From Agarophyton chilense (lineage: Eukaryota; Rhodophyta; Florideophyceae; Gracilariales; Gracilariaceae), in the NCBI GenBank assembly GCA_030374765.1, contig JARGXX010000001.1:1798001-1862000 (forward strand): a stretch of DNA of 64,000 nt. The letters run 5' to 3'. The notes below the pieces were generated by a model. That model was given only the letters and a program-made list of their open reading frames with translations, did no database searches and had not been told where the DNA came from. Every line of letters starts with the position of its first letter. The stretch's first letter is position 1. The translations under genes were made by a program, and so were the position numbers. This document shows, in pieces, positions 39,599 through 51,950 of the stretch.

Positions 39599-39705
39599 GG
39601 TGAACAAGGAGCGATACTCCTTACTCCTCCGGTCAGTCGACGGCGGAGGGCTTCTATCTAAGGAGGTCTTTCCATGGGCACTTGTCGTTCGTGTGCGGTT
39701 TGACA
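39599..39705 (-). repeat. Copia 5' LTR (right), 107 bp
   Basis: Matches 18586-18692. Followed by the target duplication TAAAC (39706-39710). Confidence 0.93.
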
Positions 39706-39710
39706 TAAAC

Positions 39711-40337
39711 AAATGAACGGTATGCTTCGCTCAATTTATAGTCAAAAGCATACTGTATTAAGTCCGACTCATATACAGTTTGTAATAATTCATCATATTT
39801 CTTGGGATTCTTAGAAGTTTTGCTACTAAATCATTAAAAGACTCTCATGTGCTATGCTGCCAATATTTAAATGTAAAATGATATGACACTAAAATAAAAC
39901 TCCAAATATAGTTATTTTAATTACTTTTCCGTCTTTGCAGCTACAATGTTTTGCTTGGACAGCCATAAAAAATCAAAAAGCAATAAACCCAGCGTAGTAC
40001 TGACACTGAGCTCAATATTCTGTTGTTGGCACAAAAGAGTTAAACTGCTTTGTCGAATCTTCGTTATTTCTGATATAACTAATTTAAGATATCGCCATGC
40101 ACATATAGCCTTGTTGGTAGGCCCCTTCGATAGTGTTCAGAGCTCCCATGGTTCTTAGTTTCTACTACGAACAAATGCAACTCATCGTTTCAGATAGAGT
40201 AGGGCAAAAAGACGTTATGGCTATCCGACAACATAGATTCCTTTCAAAACGATATTCAACCTACTGTTCAAATATATAAACCATCGAACTTTTGAGTAGC
40301 CAAACTTTGGTCGTAAGACACGGCGACCTGCAGAAGA
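39711..40337. other. AT-rich intergenic sequence
   Basis: Flank of the copia insertion. No gene or element recognised. Confidence 0.4.
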
Positions 40338-40495
40338 TGCCTAGAGGCTGGATGTGTTAGTAGAACACGTGTTGGCACGGGTCCGGTGGCGTGCCACAAC
40401 GCGCGCATTTGCGACTCTTTTTCCAGGAATGTCATATTAGCAATGGTACATTTAGAGGCGATCCACGTGTCAGGCTTTACTACCTTTTAACACCT
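40338..40495 (+). repeat. Internal fragment of a family-A LTR
   Basis: gatgcctagaggctggatg...gcgatccacgtgtcaggctttactacc matches 38578-38690 of the solo LTR with indels. No ends or target duplication remain. Confidence 0.6.
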
Positions 40496-41033
40496 AGTTT
40501 TCGGCTCAAAGTGTATTTTTCATGAGGAAATACAACAATTGAATTTTCGAAATTTTTTGTACGGCATGGCCAAACTTACACCTTTACAAAACTTAGGACA
40601 CAGCGCGTCAGAATGTGGTGGCAAAATGGATACCTGATTGACTACAATTGTGATATTGGCAGCGGTAAGTCTATCCACAACTAATCATAGTGTAAGCGTC
40701 ATATCCGTTCAAATTTAGTTTCGGGACACAACGCAGGTGGCTACAACCCAAGGGGACACAAATAGTAGATATGCTCTCGAGAGTAACAGCCCAGGATAGG
40801 GCAAAGAAAAGAAGTCAAATAAAGAAGACAGAAAAAAGAGTGTATTGGGTAGAGAGTGCGAATGATAAAATGACCAATTTATATGTGGCAGGCAGAAGCG
40901 AAGGTATAAAGATGTGATGTAATAAATGAAATGTGTAAAGTCTTATACCACGATGTGAAGACTGGATGTTTATATCGCAAACGTTCTTCAAAATAGTATT
41001 GTTCTTTTTTCTGACGCCGGCACGATGAAGACG
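40496..41033. other. Intergenic
   Basis: No gene or element recognised apart from degenerate minus-strand codons continuing from the zinc-finger relic. Confidence 0.35.
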
Positions 41034-41447
41034 ACTTTTGTAATGGACTTGGAGATCGTGGGCTTCGAGGAACTTGATGTCTCATACACGAAACCAGACG
41101 CCGGTCTTTGTGTAATAAGCGCGTCGTAGTGCATTTTGGTGATTACGGCCGCCTTAGTGTACCTCTAATGGGCGCTGGCTCTGCATGTTGATGCTGCAAA
41201 CGGTACAGTTCTTCAGGGGGAGTTTACGAGATGGAAGACGGCGGTGACGCTTCTCACGCTGAGTAACAACTCGAAGGATGTGGCGGGCGCGGAAGTTGCT
41301 AAGGGGTTTGGTAGATGGTGAAGAGTCGGTGAGGGGTGTGGCTTCCTTGATGTCGCTGGCGGCTTCCACATCCGAATCGAAACATTGTACAGTTGAATAT
41401 TCGCTCGAAAAAATTGAAGACGTTGGCACTATTTGAAAGACATACAA
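41034..41447 (-). pseudogene. Relic of a protein with U1-type C2H2 zinc fingers
   Basis: One finger is readable as CTVCSINMQSQRPLEVH, a TAA, then GGRNHQNAL (C-x2-C-x12-H-x5-H). A second, about 25 residues on, keeps FLEAHDLQVHYKSRLHRAG but has lost both cysteines, one position being TGA. The spacing is that of matrin/U1-type fingers. The piece upstream is Ser-rich. Two stops make it a pseudogene; whether host- or transposon-derived is unknown. Confidence 0.6.
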
Positions 41448-43593
41448 AATTCAGTACTTGCACACAATACCAAAAGAGCAGTGAAAGTCACTAACTCTGG
41501 AACGAATGCCAATTGGCCGTAGAGTGTGAGCCCTACGCCGTGTAAAGCGGTTCTGTTAACAACAGGAGGTGCTAAACAGTCCTGCGTGCATGACGGGTTT
41601 GCAGAAAGGGTCGGCACAGTCGCGGTAGAAAGCGGACCCAACCCTCAAATAAAGAAAGAAAGGAAGAGAGTTGATGGCAAGAGAGGCACAGACTGTGCTA
41701 AGAGATAGTTTTGGTGCCAAAGCGGGGGGGCAAAGGGGAGAGGGGGGGGTGAGCCGCTTTTGTCGAGCTGACTTGACCAGGGTTGGTCGGAGCCGACCGA
41801 AATCGGCCTTATATAAACAATTTGAGGGAAGGCCGGCGTGAGAATTTACGCGGCTTCCGCTCCGGTACCGGCCTGCCTCTCTTTATTGCGCGCCTTCATC
41901 GATGCAGAACGCATTTGCGTTTCGTACTGAATTTGCGGCTCTAAATAAATCTTCTTTCTACAGCGTTACGTCCAAATAATAGCTTAGTGACTATATTAGT
42001 TAAGTGAAACTGTAGGACGGACGCGCGTCACTTACATTAATATAAATGAAGTGGCGCGCGTTCCGCTCGTGCGTTGCACACGCCTCACACATAGGTCGTC
42101 AGAAATAGAGATTGTACATCGAAATAAATAGTTATAATTTTTGAGTATGATTCTTTGGCCAAAACTCCGAGTTACTGACTGAATCAAAGAGATTTGTACA
42201 ACCATCAACCATCGCAGCTCTTACTCCACATCAGTCACTCTCCAACATCTCATCTTCAAATGCCATCTCATCCCTTCCTACCTCTCCCGGAACCATATAT
42301 GCTACTATCAAACACCTTACGATTCCCGGAAACCCATCGGTATGTACACGCTTGCTTTTTTGATAGTACCAAAACATGAGGCTACAAAAAAGCGCTAAAC
42401 GCGCCAAATAAACCGTAACAGATGATTTTGAAGAATTTAGAAGTACCTCTGCTGCTTTATTTGAAACCATCAGAAACATGAAAGACTTGTTGACAACATT
42501 TGGTCTAACAAACTTGAGACACAATTCACCAGCATATAAAAGACAGTACTAACACAGGACGGAAGTTCTTCAACTTTGACCAGATGTGACCCCTTATTAA
42601 TAAAGATCATATCTCTTGTTTGTGAACAAAACTATCCAGCTGATCTTAAGAAATTTCATACCTCTAGGATTGGTCTGTTTTAAAATAGAGACTCTCCGAC
42701 GATTCCAAAAGATGTTGTAGGTGCCCTGAAAGCGACTGACATAATATAAATTTAATTAAGAGTGTTACAGGCACTTTTTTCTCTTCTACGAAGCGACACC
42801 CCCTCACCGTTTTTTTTAAAAACATAGAAGTATCGCGTCTGATGACGATGAATCTGATGAATGAGATGAAATCGAAGAAGAACTATTCCCAATGTCGAGG
42901 GTTCACTACGTTAAATCTAGATTGGATTTAAACTGGATTGCTTGAGGGAAGAGTGAAAGTTCGTTCGAGAAAGGTGTGTAGTTCAAAACACGACAAAGCG
43001 AGTTTTTGGTACGATTAATGCTTTTGAGGGCTTATATAAAACTCCTATCATGGCGTACAAAACGTGTCCTTGTGGATAGTAAAACGTTTATTCTACCCGC
43101 TGTAACGAGTAAGAAGAAACGAACCGTGACGATTTCTGAATATCTGAAGGCCTGTTAAAATAGAAATGACGACTCTTTCGGCCGTTCTTCTTTGTTGGTG
43201 ACGTGCATGGAGTTGTCTGCCCGTGATTCTTAACGAAAATCTGCGATCGATTACAGTGTTGGATCATTTATCAATGAGAGCATGAGTTATTTTTTTCGAC
43301 TTGTGAAGTTGTTCGTTCCAGCTATTAAAATGCTCGTGTTCTTTACTCAAGTTGAATGTACTGAGTACTTTATGATTAAAATATATCTCGAATCACACAT
43401 CAGTCGTGACTTGGAATGATTTAATGACCGTAGCGTTGCACTATTAGAAAAAAGTACATGAAAGCTAACAGCTGGAGAGATATGTCCGGCGCTCGGGATG
43501 TCTAGCTCCCCTTGCAGTGCTTGGCAATTTAAAGACTCATGCCCCTTCCAACCGTGATGACGCACTATTGTTTCTAGGTGATGTTCCACTCAA
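41448..43593. other. Unassigned region with hairpins
   Basis: No gene recognised. A TATATAAA box at 41810-41817 lies just after a GGTCGG-AG-CCGACC hairpin and is followed by a GC-rich stretch, as in a promoter or LTR, but no partner LTR was found. An imperfect hairpin with about 24 bp arms lies at 42015-42069 (GGACGCGCGTCACTT / AAGTGGCGCGCGTTCC). Confidence 0.35.
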
Positions 43594-44240
43594 ATGTATC
43601 ACTACCTAGCGCATCTACACCGCGTTAGTGTACAACAAGCTTCTTTGGAAAAAGAATTGAAGGAGATTGTATTCAAGAGACTACATCACAGAGTCATTCT
43701 GTTGGCAGATTATAAAATGAAAAACCAATTCGTTTTCGCGAAAAAACGAACGGTTTATTTGGAAAAAAGGAGAAATCTGGCACGGAAATGTCGTATTTCA
43801 TCTTTTCTTGTTTATGATTCTGAAAATGAAGACACTGCATCCAAGAATTTTTCTATGCTCTTTTATGATCACATTGTACAAAGCGACTCGCAATAAGATG
43901 GAATAGCTGTGGCATCCGTTTTAGAGGCTGAGATAATGCGTTTAAAGAAGGATATACCCACAGTTACTGAGGTTGTTATAATCTCTGATAATTCTACATG
44001 TTACCAAAATGCTACACTACCAATGATACTTCCGTTTATTGCTCGAAAAAACGAACTATCTCTACAGAAATTCGTGCAAACCGAAACGCAAGATGGAAAA
44101 TCACCTGTTGATGTAAACTTTGCAATTTCAACGCGGCATGTGTGAAAGATTGTAGCAGAAGGCACAGATGCCACAACACATGCAGCTCTTGTATGTACCC
44201 TCAGAGCGGGAGGGGGTCTAAAAATACAGCTGCAGAACTT
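43594..44240 (+). pseudogene. Relic of a DDE transposase-like gene (TETQDGKS type)
   Basis: Two in-frame pieces, 43594-43896 and 43909-44145, separated by one stop and followed by a third across another stop. Landmarks are LLADYKMK (Asp 1), then VVIISDNSTCYQN (Asp 2), then FVQTETQDGKSPVDVNFA and a C-terminal HAALVCTLRAGGGL. I recall this motif order from uncharacterised zinc-finger-containing transposase-like proteins found in many eukaryotes. A further open frame at 44626-44868 may be its 3' continuation. Not functional. Confidence 0.55.
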
Positions 44241-45219
44241 GTAAGAATAAGCAGGGGACACCAGAAGTTATTGAATTGGGACTCCTTTTGGGGAAATGAT
44301 AAAAACGGCTTGCCGTGGATTGGCAGTAATAATTAATTCTGCTATGGAGGTTGTTCTCCAGACAATCGGAAAGTAAGTGTGAGGTTGTTTCGGTATTCTG
44401 GTCATATAGTAGGAAGAAGTTGTCAGTTTAGAAGGATGAGGGTCTGCAAGCCATTGGAGGTTCAAGGTATGGTGGCATGGAAATAATCTATATAAGAATG
44501 TACATAAGTTGAGGTGCAAAGCTCCGTTAGCAGCAGCATTACGGAAACAATCTGCCGAGAAACTGGAATTAGGGTTCTATGACAATCTGCCATAAATAGA
44601 ATCTTAGCCCGGCGGATTAAAAGAGATGGAAGAGGAACATCCCAAAATTGTACAGCAGTTCAACAGAGTCAAGAATTCCACTGCCAGACACGGAATAACG
44701 TCAGTTCTGAATCCGACGCTTATATTGGAATATGTTGTGAAAAATGTTATAGAAGGTTTACATCCGAAGGCCGCCTCTCGCAACACAAAGAACATTATTA
44801 CCACAGAATTGGTGGAGAAAATTTTAAAACAGTCTTGGGTCGAACAGTTGCGCTGGCAAGCAAGCTAATTGGGAGCGAAGATATATATTTTTTATTAATG
44901 AAAGATGAAGGAAGAGTTCAAAGGATTGATATATATGCAACGAAATGGCTTAATTTGGAATCTGTATGAGCCCGCCGGAATGCGAAGCAAAGAGATATAT
45001 CTCCCAACATATAAAACCACAAAGCAACATTGCAGGATTTGTTTGATCGAGGAGTGGCTGATAAGTCCTTGAAGATGGGTGAATCTGCAACGCGATAACA
45101 TTTATTTGAGTTACATGGCGATCTATTCAATATTCCGTTTGAAACTTTAATTTAAAACTATATTCAGGTAATGCTCACACTTCAAAAGAAGAGAAAGTGG
45201 ATATTTGACTCTCAAACTG
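44241..45219. other. Degenerate transposon-derived sequence
   Basis: Broken plus-strand frames, notably 44626-44868 (KEMEEEHPKIVQQFNRVKNS...), probably belonging to the preceding relic. No domain recognised. Confidence 0.3.
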
Positions 45220-45669
45220 GTTGGTAATGCTGGAAGTCTCTTAGAGAATATATCCTTAGATTGGTTTCGCCGGGATGCTGACCACTTGGTATTAAAAACG
45301 AATTATTTGGGAACTCACCCTGGTTCGCAGTAAATAAGGTACATGAGATGAATTCCAACTCCTAAAAACGAAGACAATAAGAGTATCATGTCTATTCCGT
45401 TCTTCGCTTACAAATTCTTAAGCAAAGATTCGAAAGAAATATCGTAAAGAGTCTGTCCATACCAATTTCTCTATATCTCTTGTCTATTACGTTCTACTCG
45501 CATTATACAGTGTACCATTTACCGTCGCTGGCGAGTATAGGCCTCAGAACAAATTGTACGCTGGCTGGTGTTGTAGCTGTACTAGCTCTTGTGTTTGGCC
45601 GCAACCACCACATCCACAATCCAAATTTTGTCGCAGATATCTTTTGATACAAAACAAGCGAATACTACA
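45220..45669 (+). repeat. Diverged, 5'-truncated family-A LTR
   Basis: Shares ctcaccctgg..cgcagtaaata, then cgtcgctggcgagtataggcctca and the end gcgaatactaca with the other copies. The left end and target duplication could not be found. Confidence 0.7.
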
Positions 45670-45986
45670 AGTTGATTCCCGACTGAAAACCACTGAGATC
45701 ATTTTCACCTAAACGTTCGTTTCTAGAACGTGTAATCGATTTTGATTCTCGAAATAAGTGATCTCGCGCTTTTGCTACTAGTTATCGAACAACCTTCGGC
45801 AGCCTAGGAATTCACCGTGATCTACCACGTTGTCGATAAGTCTAACATATCATTTTAGCTTGCAACTGAACGCCAGTTTGGTAAAGTATGCCAAATATTT
45901 GAAGCTAGTCAAGTAATGGTCGCCACAGTTTAGTTGGACTAACCCCCAACCGAGGTTCGCCTCATCTGTTGAAGCCGGTGAGCGGC
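45670..45986. other. Spacer between two family-A LTRs
   Basis: No coding signal. GCGGC at 45982-45986 is the left target duplication of the next LTR. Confidence 0.4.
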
Positions 45987-46594
45987 TGTAGTATTCTACA
46001 CCTTCAGATACCCGATGCATCATTTTTTCCGTCTAAATACGATGATACTCATAGAAGGCTGTGACGGCATGGATTGAGTTATGAGCGGCGTCCTGCTGAG
46101 GTTGTATGTTTCACGTGCAAGTTGGCTTGCAGCGTTGTATGTAGTGGATCGTCAAGTGGAAGGCAAGTCTACCCTTCGTAGACGGAAGCTCATTAGACCC
46201 CATTACCCTATACTGAAAAAGGGCTAATTGGTTAACCAAGGCATATATCTAGATATAAGTTTGTGGCCCTCACCTCTGTGCACAGTACATATAGTACAGA
46301 GGGGAGCGCCAACTCCAAAACAAAGGAGACGACAACGGGTTCACACCTGACATGTTCTTTGTTTAGGATTCCTTAACCGAAGATCCGAACAAGCTGTAAC
46401 AAGTAGTTGACCATTTAACAACGACCTCAGTCCATCAATCACCCTCATTAGTGAGTGGTGTTTTACAACCCCCATCTTCTAGGTCGGTAGCGCTGTCGCT
46501 CTATCACTCGCTTTTCTCCTTCGCGGCACGCACCGTAATTGACAGTCCAAACGCTGTCGCAGTTGTCTGCTCTCTCCGTAGAGCCGATGCTACA
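45987..46594 (+). repeat. Solo LTR, family A
   Basis: 608 bp, TGTAGTATTC...GATGCTACA, flanked by the 5 bp duplication GCGGC (45982-45986, 46595-46599). Confidence 0.92.
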
Positions 46595-46740
46595 GCGGCT
46601 GTATCGTCCATCGATGTCACGCTCTCGCTCGGCGACTGATGAACGAGATTTACCGGATGTACCGGCCTCTCTGGCAGTGACAGTTAAGCCCACCATATAA
46701 ACCGTAGTTGAACCTGAGTTCGTCTGATCTCAAGAAGAGG

Positions 46741-48492
46741 ACTATTTTCGCAAGGAAGGGCGTCGTCTCAAGTCTGAGTCAAGCACTTCGCCTGTGGGCA
46801 TAATTGAGTTGGAATCACAGATTACTGCTCCTGACGCAGGTGTCGAACATTTACGCCGTGGTCAACAATCATTCGTTCGTCAAGTCAATGGAAGGCAGAT
46901 CTCTGCATCAATGAGAACCTTACGTAAGGATGTAAACCATTCGATGGAAAGCTACAAAAATACGCCCTGGCCACTTCTCGGCTTACTGTGGACGTAAAAG
47001 AAGTCCTTACTTGAGTTTACTCTCGTTTAGAACGCATGAAAGCGAAAATCATACGCAGACTGCTTCTAAATTTGTCACGCTAGAAGAAAAAAAATCTTAG
47101 GAGAAGCTCGTTCGAAGAAGTCGAAGTCAAAATGTAAGAAGCGGAAGTCCGCTCGAAATTCGAGTGATAAATCGTAAATTACAGAAGATGAAAGCCCTAT
47201 TACTGTTGATTCTGGTGATTCATTTACTTCAGATGACGACGACAGCACTGATGGTCATCGAAGGTCCCGATCTCGGAAGAAAAACACGTCTTCGCTGCTA
47301 GTAAGAAAGAAAAGCACATCTTTCAGAAGATTGAAATTGTTACTGTGCAAAAAAGCGCTTTATCTAAAGTTCATGAGATACGTGTATTACCATTTGTAGA
47401 TGATGAGCAAAAAGCGATAAGGACACGAGACCGTGAAAGGAAACGAACACTGTAAGCGATTAATGGTCGGCCTTAATGATTTGACCATTTGATGCGAAAC
47501 CCCTCATTCTCGTTATTGAGTTTCTGATTCGGTTCGTTGCCGAAGCGGACAGCTCGGAGATGAATGAACAACAGACATTTTTGTCTTTTCCGCACTTCCT
47601 GTAAGGGTTTATTTTGGGGCAATATCGTTCCGTTTGCGGATCTTTGACAGCAGATGAAGGCAGTGTTATCTCCCGGCTGGACGAGGCACCGTAATTTCAG
47701 CGCAGATACTCGACTTCAACCGCCATAAGACAGGCGATACTGGACCTTAGCGACGTAACCCAAAAGTCTGATGAGGTTGAAGCTCGGTACAGCTAAAGGC
47801 TTACCAACGCTTCACTACGCTGCAGAAGTTTCCACTCGACGGAGGACCGAATCATTGTATACATCGACGGTTTGGACCCGAGCATCAAATCGTTGGTGGA
47901 TCGATACCGAAAAAAGAATGGAAAGGTTTTCATTTTGGAGTTACTACAGTTTGCTGAAGTTGAAGAGAATGCGGTAAAAGGGCGTGTTTACTTCCGCCGC
48001 TGAGTGACTTTTGTTACCTCTAGGGGTAAGGACAAGCTCTCCGCAAGGGTCGATACGCGCAGAAAACTGCTACATCTGGATTCTCCAGTGCACTCCCGAG
48101 ACTCATCATGCGCCCTAGTAGGTAGTAATTCTCATGAGAAAATAGTCCCTTTAATGGAATACCCGGACTCATTCTTACTCACATTGGACCTACTACACTC
48201 GAAGTCTCAATAAGAAGAAGCCTTAAGTACAATAGAAAGCCGTCGCTCCATGTACCGTTCGCATAAGGTACCGCTGCAGGAAGGATATCAGAATGGAAAA
48301 CCTGGATGGGTACAGAATCGTACGGCTCATCTTTTACAACCTAATTTTGTCAATCGTCGTAACGGTTTGATATGTAATTCATGTTATGGAAAACATCATT
48401 TGAGGGCTGAATGCAAACTTCCTGCGAAGGATCTGAATCGTATCACAACTAATTATGAAGCACTTTCGGATGAAGAAAAAAGCCGACTATAG
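46741..48492 (+). pseudogene. Gypsy-2 gag relic
   Basis: Broken frames up to the zinc knuckle CNSCYGKHHLRAEC (C-x2-C-x4-H-x4-C) near 48378-48420 and NYEALSDEEKSRL, matching NYEALSPQEKGSV in the gag at 30045-32156. Ser/Arg-rich codons near 47100-47300 correspond to the basic part of that gag. Confidence 0.7.
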
Positions 48493-48839
48493 GCAGACAA
48501 GTATTGGAAAGTCAAGAGTTAGTTTTCTCATGCAGTATTTCCCCGAACAGGCCGTCCTGTTTTTCAGATTGCTGAAGTGATGCAACCCAGAATCCCGGTT
48601 GGATGGGTATCCATGGAGGCCACTCAACCGGTGCAGCCGGGAAACTAAATGAGGTTCGTGGCAAGTAGATCCGGTAGTGCCGACCAGGAAGAGCTCGCCT
48701 TCTTGCTCCAAAGCTTAGAAGCCAAAAAATCTTCTGAGACCTTCCTAATTTTTGCCAAGCGAAAGTGGTTCGCCTGTTGGAAAGCCATTACAGTTTGGCT
48801 GTGAGCTATATTGTCCTTCGAGAAGGTATAATTGTCCGT

Positions 48840-49262
48840 CGAAACCAAATATTTACATCATGTTAATGTCCAAAAAGAAGTATAAGGTCTACGCAGACAG
48901 GGGCTCCGACAGGAATCTGTTGTCTCATCGGTTTAAAATCCTGGATACAGGTGCTGGTTTGAACATTATACGGGTATCAAAACTTACTCGTGGTGACTTG
49001 TAACGTATCTGATATGGTACGTTACCGCACATCCGGGGTGCAAACAAGAATGTTGTGAAGACACTGGTAACAGGGCGACTGGTAGTGCGGCTACGGTCGC
49101 TCCTTAGTTCTAATGGACTTCGTCGTCTGTAAGACATCACCTGCATTAATGGTGCTGGGATGGGATTATTTCAACCGGTTTATCGAAGAAATTCACCCGC
49201 GCAGAAAATTAATTGATCTAAATGATGGATACACGGTCCCGGTTGTCCGCAAGCCTCCGATT
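48840..49262 (+). pseudogene. Gypsy-2 protease relic
   Basis: KKKYKVYADRGSDRNLLSHRFKILDTGAGLNII keeps the active-site LDTGA and the preceding segment of the nested element's protease. A stop and frameshifts follow; the LGWDYF equivalent of ILGCDYC is at about 49150-49175. Confidence 0.8.
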
Positions 49263-49608
49263 TGATGCTCTGAAGAAGACCCATTCCATTTATCTATTGA
49301 GAACTGTAAATCCCGAGAACGTGTCACACCGAAAATTCAAGTTACGAAGACTTTAATTCTGAAAGCTCAGACCCAAGCCTGGTTTCAAATTAGAAAAGAG
49401 TCCTACGGACTCGTGGTAATACACCCGAATACTAGAATGTACAAATCTCGGGGATTACTATTCGCCACGGGGATTGCTATTCGCCACCGGCATTGCTCAG
49501 GTTGAACATGGTAACCAAGTTTGGGTACAGTAGAGTAACCCTACCGATATCGACTATCAGATACCAAAATATCAAGTTGTTGCAACAGCTTTTCCTCACC
49601 TCATAAGG

Positions 49609-50540
49609 ATGATCTCTACTCATCTCTCCACTGCAGAAGTATTCGAATTGACTAAGGTCGGTGACAAAGACGAAGAATCTGAAACTCCGTCTGGATATCA
49701 ACTGCCAGCCGTAAGGGATCTAGGAAACCTGGTTGATTTAGAACATGTACCGGAGCACTACAGAAAATGGACCAAGTCAATGCTTAAGAAGTATGACTCA
49801 ATGTGAAATGGAAAACTAGGAGAGATCTCCACTACGAAACATCATATCGATATGGTTCCGTGGTCACGACCCATCTCTCAGCCACCGTACACAGCGGGAC
49901 CTCGAACTCTTGAAATGAAGAAGGAAAATGTTTCGAAGATGCTAAAAGACGGATTCATAGACTCAGCTCAATCTGTTTGCGTATCACCCGTAGTTATGGT
50001 TCCAAAAGCTGATAGTTCTTTACGATTCTGTTTCGATTATAAAAACCTTAACTCAATTACTGTCTGGGCACGAACAAAGGTGTTGACAACTTATGAGAAG
50101 CAAACTTGGTCACCATGTCAGACGCTATCTATGGCTATTGGCTGGTGCCAGTAGCGAAAGAAGACCAAAACAAAACCGCGTTTCCATGCCATACCGATCT
50201 CTACCATTTCAAGAGAATTCCATTTGTCTAAACGATCGCACCAGCTACTTCACAGCGTACTCTAGACATCTTGCTCTCACTCTACAATTTGAAGACTCGA
50301 TTAGTCTATTTAAACGATTATATTTTCTTTCCTCTAAATTGGAAAGCCATTTAGGACATATCGAAGAATTTTTCAAAGCACTGCAGACCTCAGGTTTCAC
50401 CTTGAAGTTCAACAAGTTTGAATGGTTCGCTGGCACCCTCAAGTACTTAGGACACTTGATCCAGCTGAGATTTTTTTCCCAACCAGGATGGACAAACAGT
50501 GGCTCTTCGTGACGGTAAACCGACACAATTACGCTCTTTC
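49609..50540 (+). pseudogene. Gypsy-2 reverse transcriptase relic
   Basis: Pieces include HIDMVPWSRPISQPPYTAGP, then KMLKDGFIDSAQSVCVSPVV and SSLRFCFDYKNLNSI in one frame, then, shifted, the thumb segment GFTLKFNKFEWFAGTLKYLGHLIQ. The YLDD box is damaged (near 50310). Confidence 0.85.
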
Positions 50541-50719
50541 CTGGTTTCATGCAAATTCTACAATTGATTTATAAAGCGATAATCACATCTAGCGGCTCCA
50601 CTCAACGCAATGTTGTGCGACGGATAGCTGACACACCTGAAATAGTTTTGAGCGGATGAAAGGGAAGCGTTCGACAATCCAAAGATAATCAGTATAACAG
50701 CCGCATTCCAGCCGCTACC

Positions 50720-51225
50720 CGTCCCGAATCTACCCGATTCAGTTGACACCGACTCCAGCAAGTATCAAGCAGAGTGTGCTCTTTTGCAACCACACCCTAA
50801 TGGTGAACGCAAACCCATTGACTACTGGTCAAGATCACCGAAAACCGCTGAGAAAAGGTATTCAGTTTCAGAAAAAGAATTCTTCGAGGTCGGCTGGGCT
50901 CTAACCACCTTGAGACTGAGTCTCTAGGAAGAACTCTTTACCGTCATTACGAATCATTCGTCTCTACGGTGATGAATTTCAATCAAAAGCCTGTCCTGTC
51001 GTCTCAGGAGATGATGCTACGCCTTTCTGAAATCGAATTCGAAGCGAATTACCAGAAACGATTGTGAAAAATCTAAGCCGACGAGCTTTTGCGATTTAAA
51101 ACATTGGTCGAACTCGAAGATGAAACCGATAAAGAGAAACCATGCTTGTACATGGATAACTATCTACAATCTTCGGAACAAGTGAAACAAAAAAGTATTG
51201 GTGATTATTTGGTGCAAATTTGATT
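50720..51225 (+). pseudogene. Gypsy-2 RNase H relic
   Basis: VDTDSSKYQAECALLQPHPN, then GERKPIDYWSRSP and EKRYSVSEKEF align with the nested element's RNase H; stops follow. Confidence 0.8.
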
Positions 51226-51232
51226 CCTTGCC

Positions 51233-51937
51233 TTGGCAGATACAGACCCTTCAAATCCACTCGAGCGAATCTCTTGTAACGAGATCTTCAATGAGCAGCG
51301 CTACGATACGTTCATTGCGTTGATACGCTCTCGTCTGAACGAAGGGAAGGGGGGGGGAGGGGGATTTCTTTTTTCCACTCGATTTAAGAAAAATACTGTT
51401 CAGGCATGTCGAAAATCATGATCAAATCGTGGTTCCGCACGTTTTGAATAGTCGAGTACTCCATCTGGCGCATTATAGCAGACTCTCTGATCATCCAGGA
51501 ATAACGAAGTTGTTCATGACTGTAAGAAGAGATTTTTATTGGCCTACCTTGGAAATGGACTGCCATGCTACAGTGAAGTTTTGTACGACATATGCGAAGA
51601 ATGGCGTAGGGCTTTACAAGAAGCAGAACCCGATGGCGTTTTCTCTGCAAAAGTGCCTCTACAATACGTCAGTACTGACATCCTAGGGAAATTGATTCGC
51701 TCAAGGCGAGGCTATGGCTACCTGTTAGTAGTCACAGACCGCTTCTCGAAGTTAGTGCGGACAGTACCGCTGAAGCGAATTACCGAAGCCGTAATCGCAC
51801 AAGCGTATATCAAACACTCGGTTTTCGTATAAAGACCACCAGGAGTCACCTTATCAGATAATGGGAAGCCATTGGTGGCGAACTTTTCTCAGATTGTTTA
51901 TCTGACCAACCTCGGCTGGACTCATTTAGATTATTAA
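51233..51937 (+). pseudogene. Gypsy-2 integrase relic, truncated
   Basis: HAHYSRLSDHPG-type zinc region (VLHLAHYSRLSDHPGITKLF...CTTYAKN, second Cys pair damaged), STDILGKLI for the first catalytic Asp, LLVVTDRFSKLVRTVPL, and a worn LSDNGKP. Sequence ends before the catalytic Glu, replaced at 51951 by a different LTR. A G-rich run lies at about 51346-51362. Confidence 0.85.
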
Positions 51938-51950
51938 TTTTTTTAATTAG

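Larger units (their letters stand above)
18586..39705 (-). mobile_element. Ty1/copia LTR retrotransposon, split by nested insertions
   Basis: Bounded by matching 107 bp LTRs and a 5 bp target duplication TAAAC at 18581-18585 and 39706-39710. Removing the gypsy element (21734-37339) and the solo LTR (38465-39130), each with one target duplication, leaves about 4.84 kb, a normal copia size. Order on the minus strand is 5' LTR, PBS, gag, protease, integrase, RT, RNase H, 3' LTR. Integrase before RT is diagnostic of copia. The integrase-RT-RNase H pieces share one frame and are separated by only a few stops, so the element is fairly young. Confidence 0.95.
46600..51950 (+). mobile_element. Degenerate Ty3/gypsy element (gypsy-2), truncated in integrase
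   Basis: Plus-strand order gag, protease, RT, RNase H, integrase, all with many stops and frameshifts, clearly related to the nested gypsy element (gag knuckle, protease and integrase align segment by segment) but much older. No LTR or PBS is assigned at the left. The right side stops within the integrase where the LTR of gypsy-3 begins at 51951. Confidence 0.85.
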
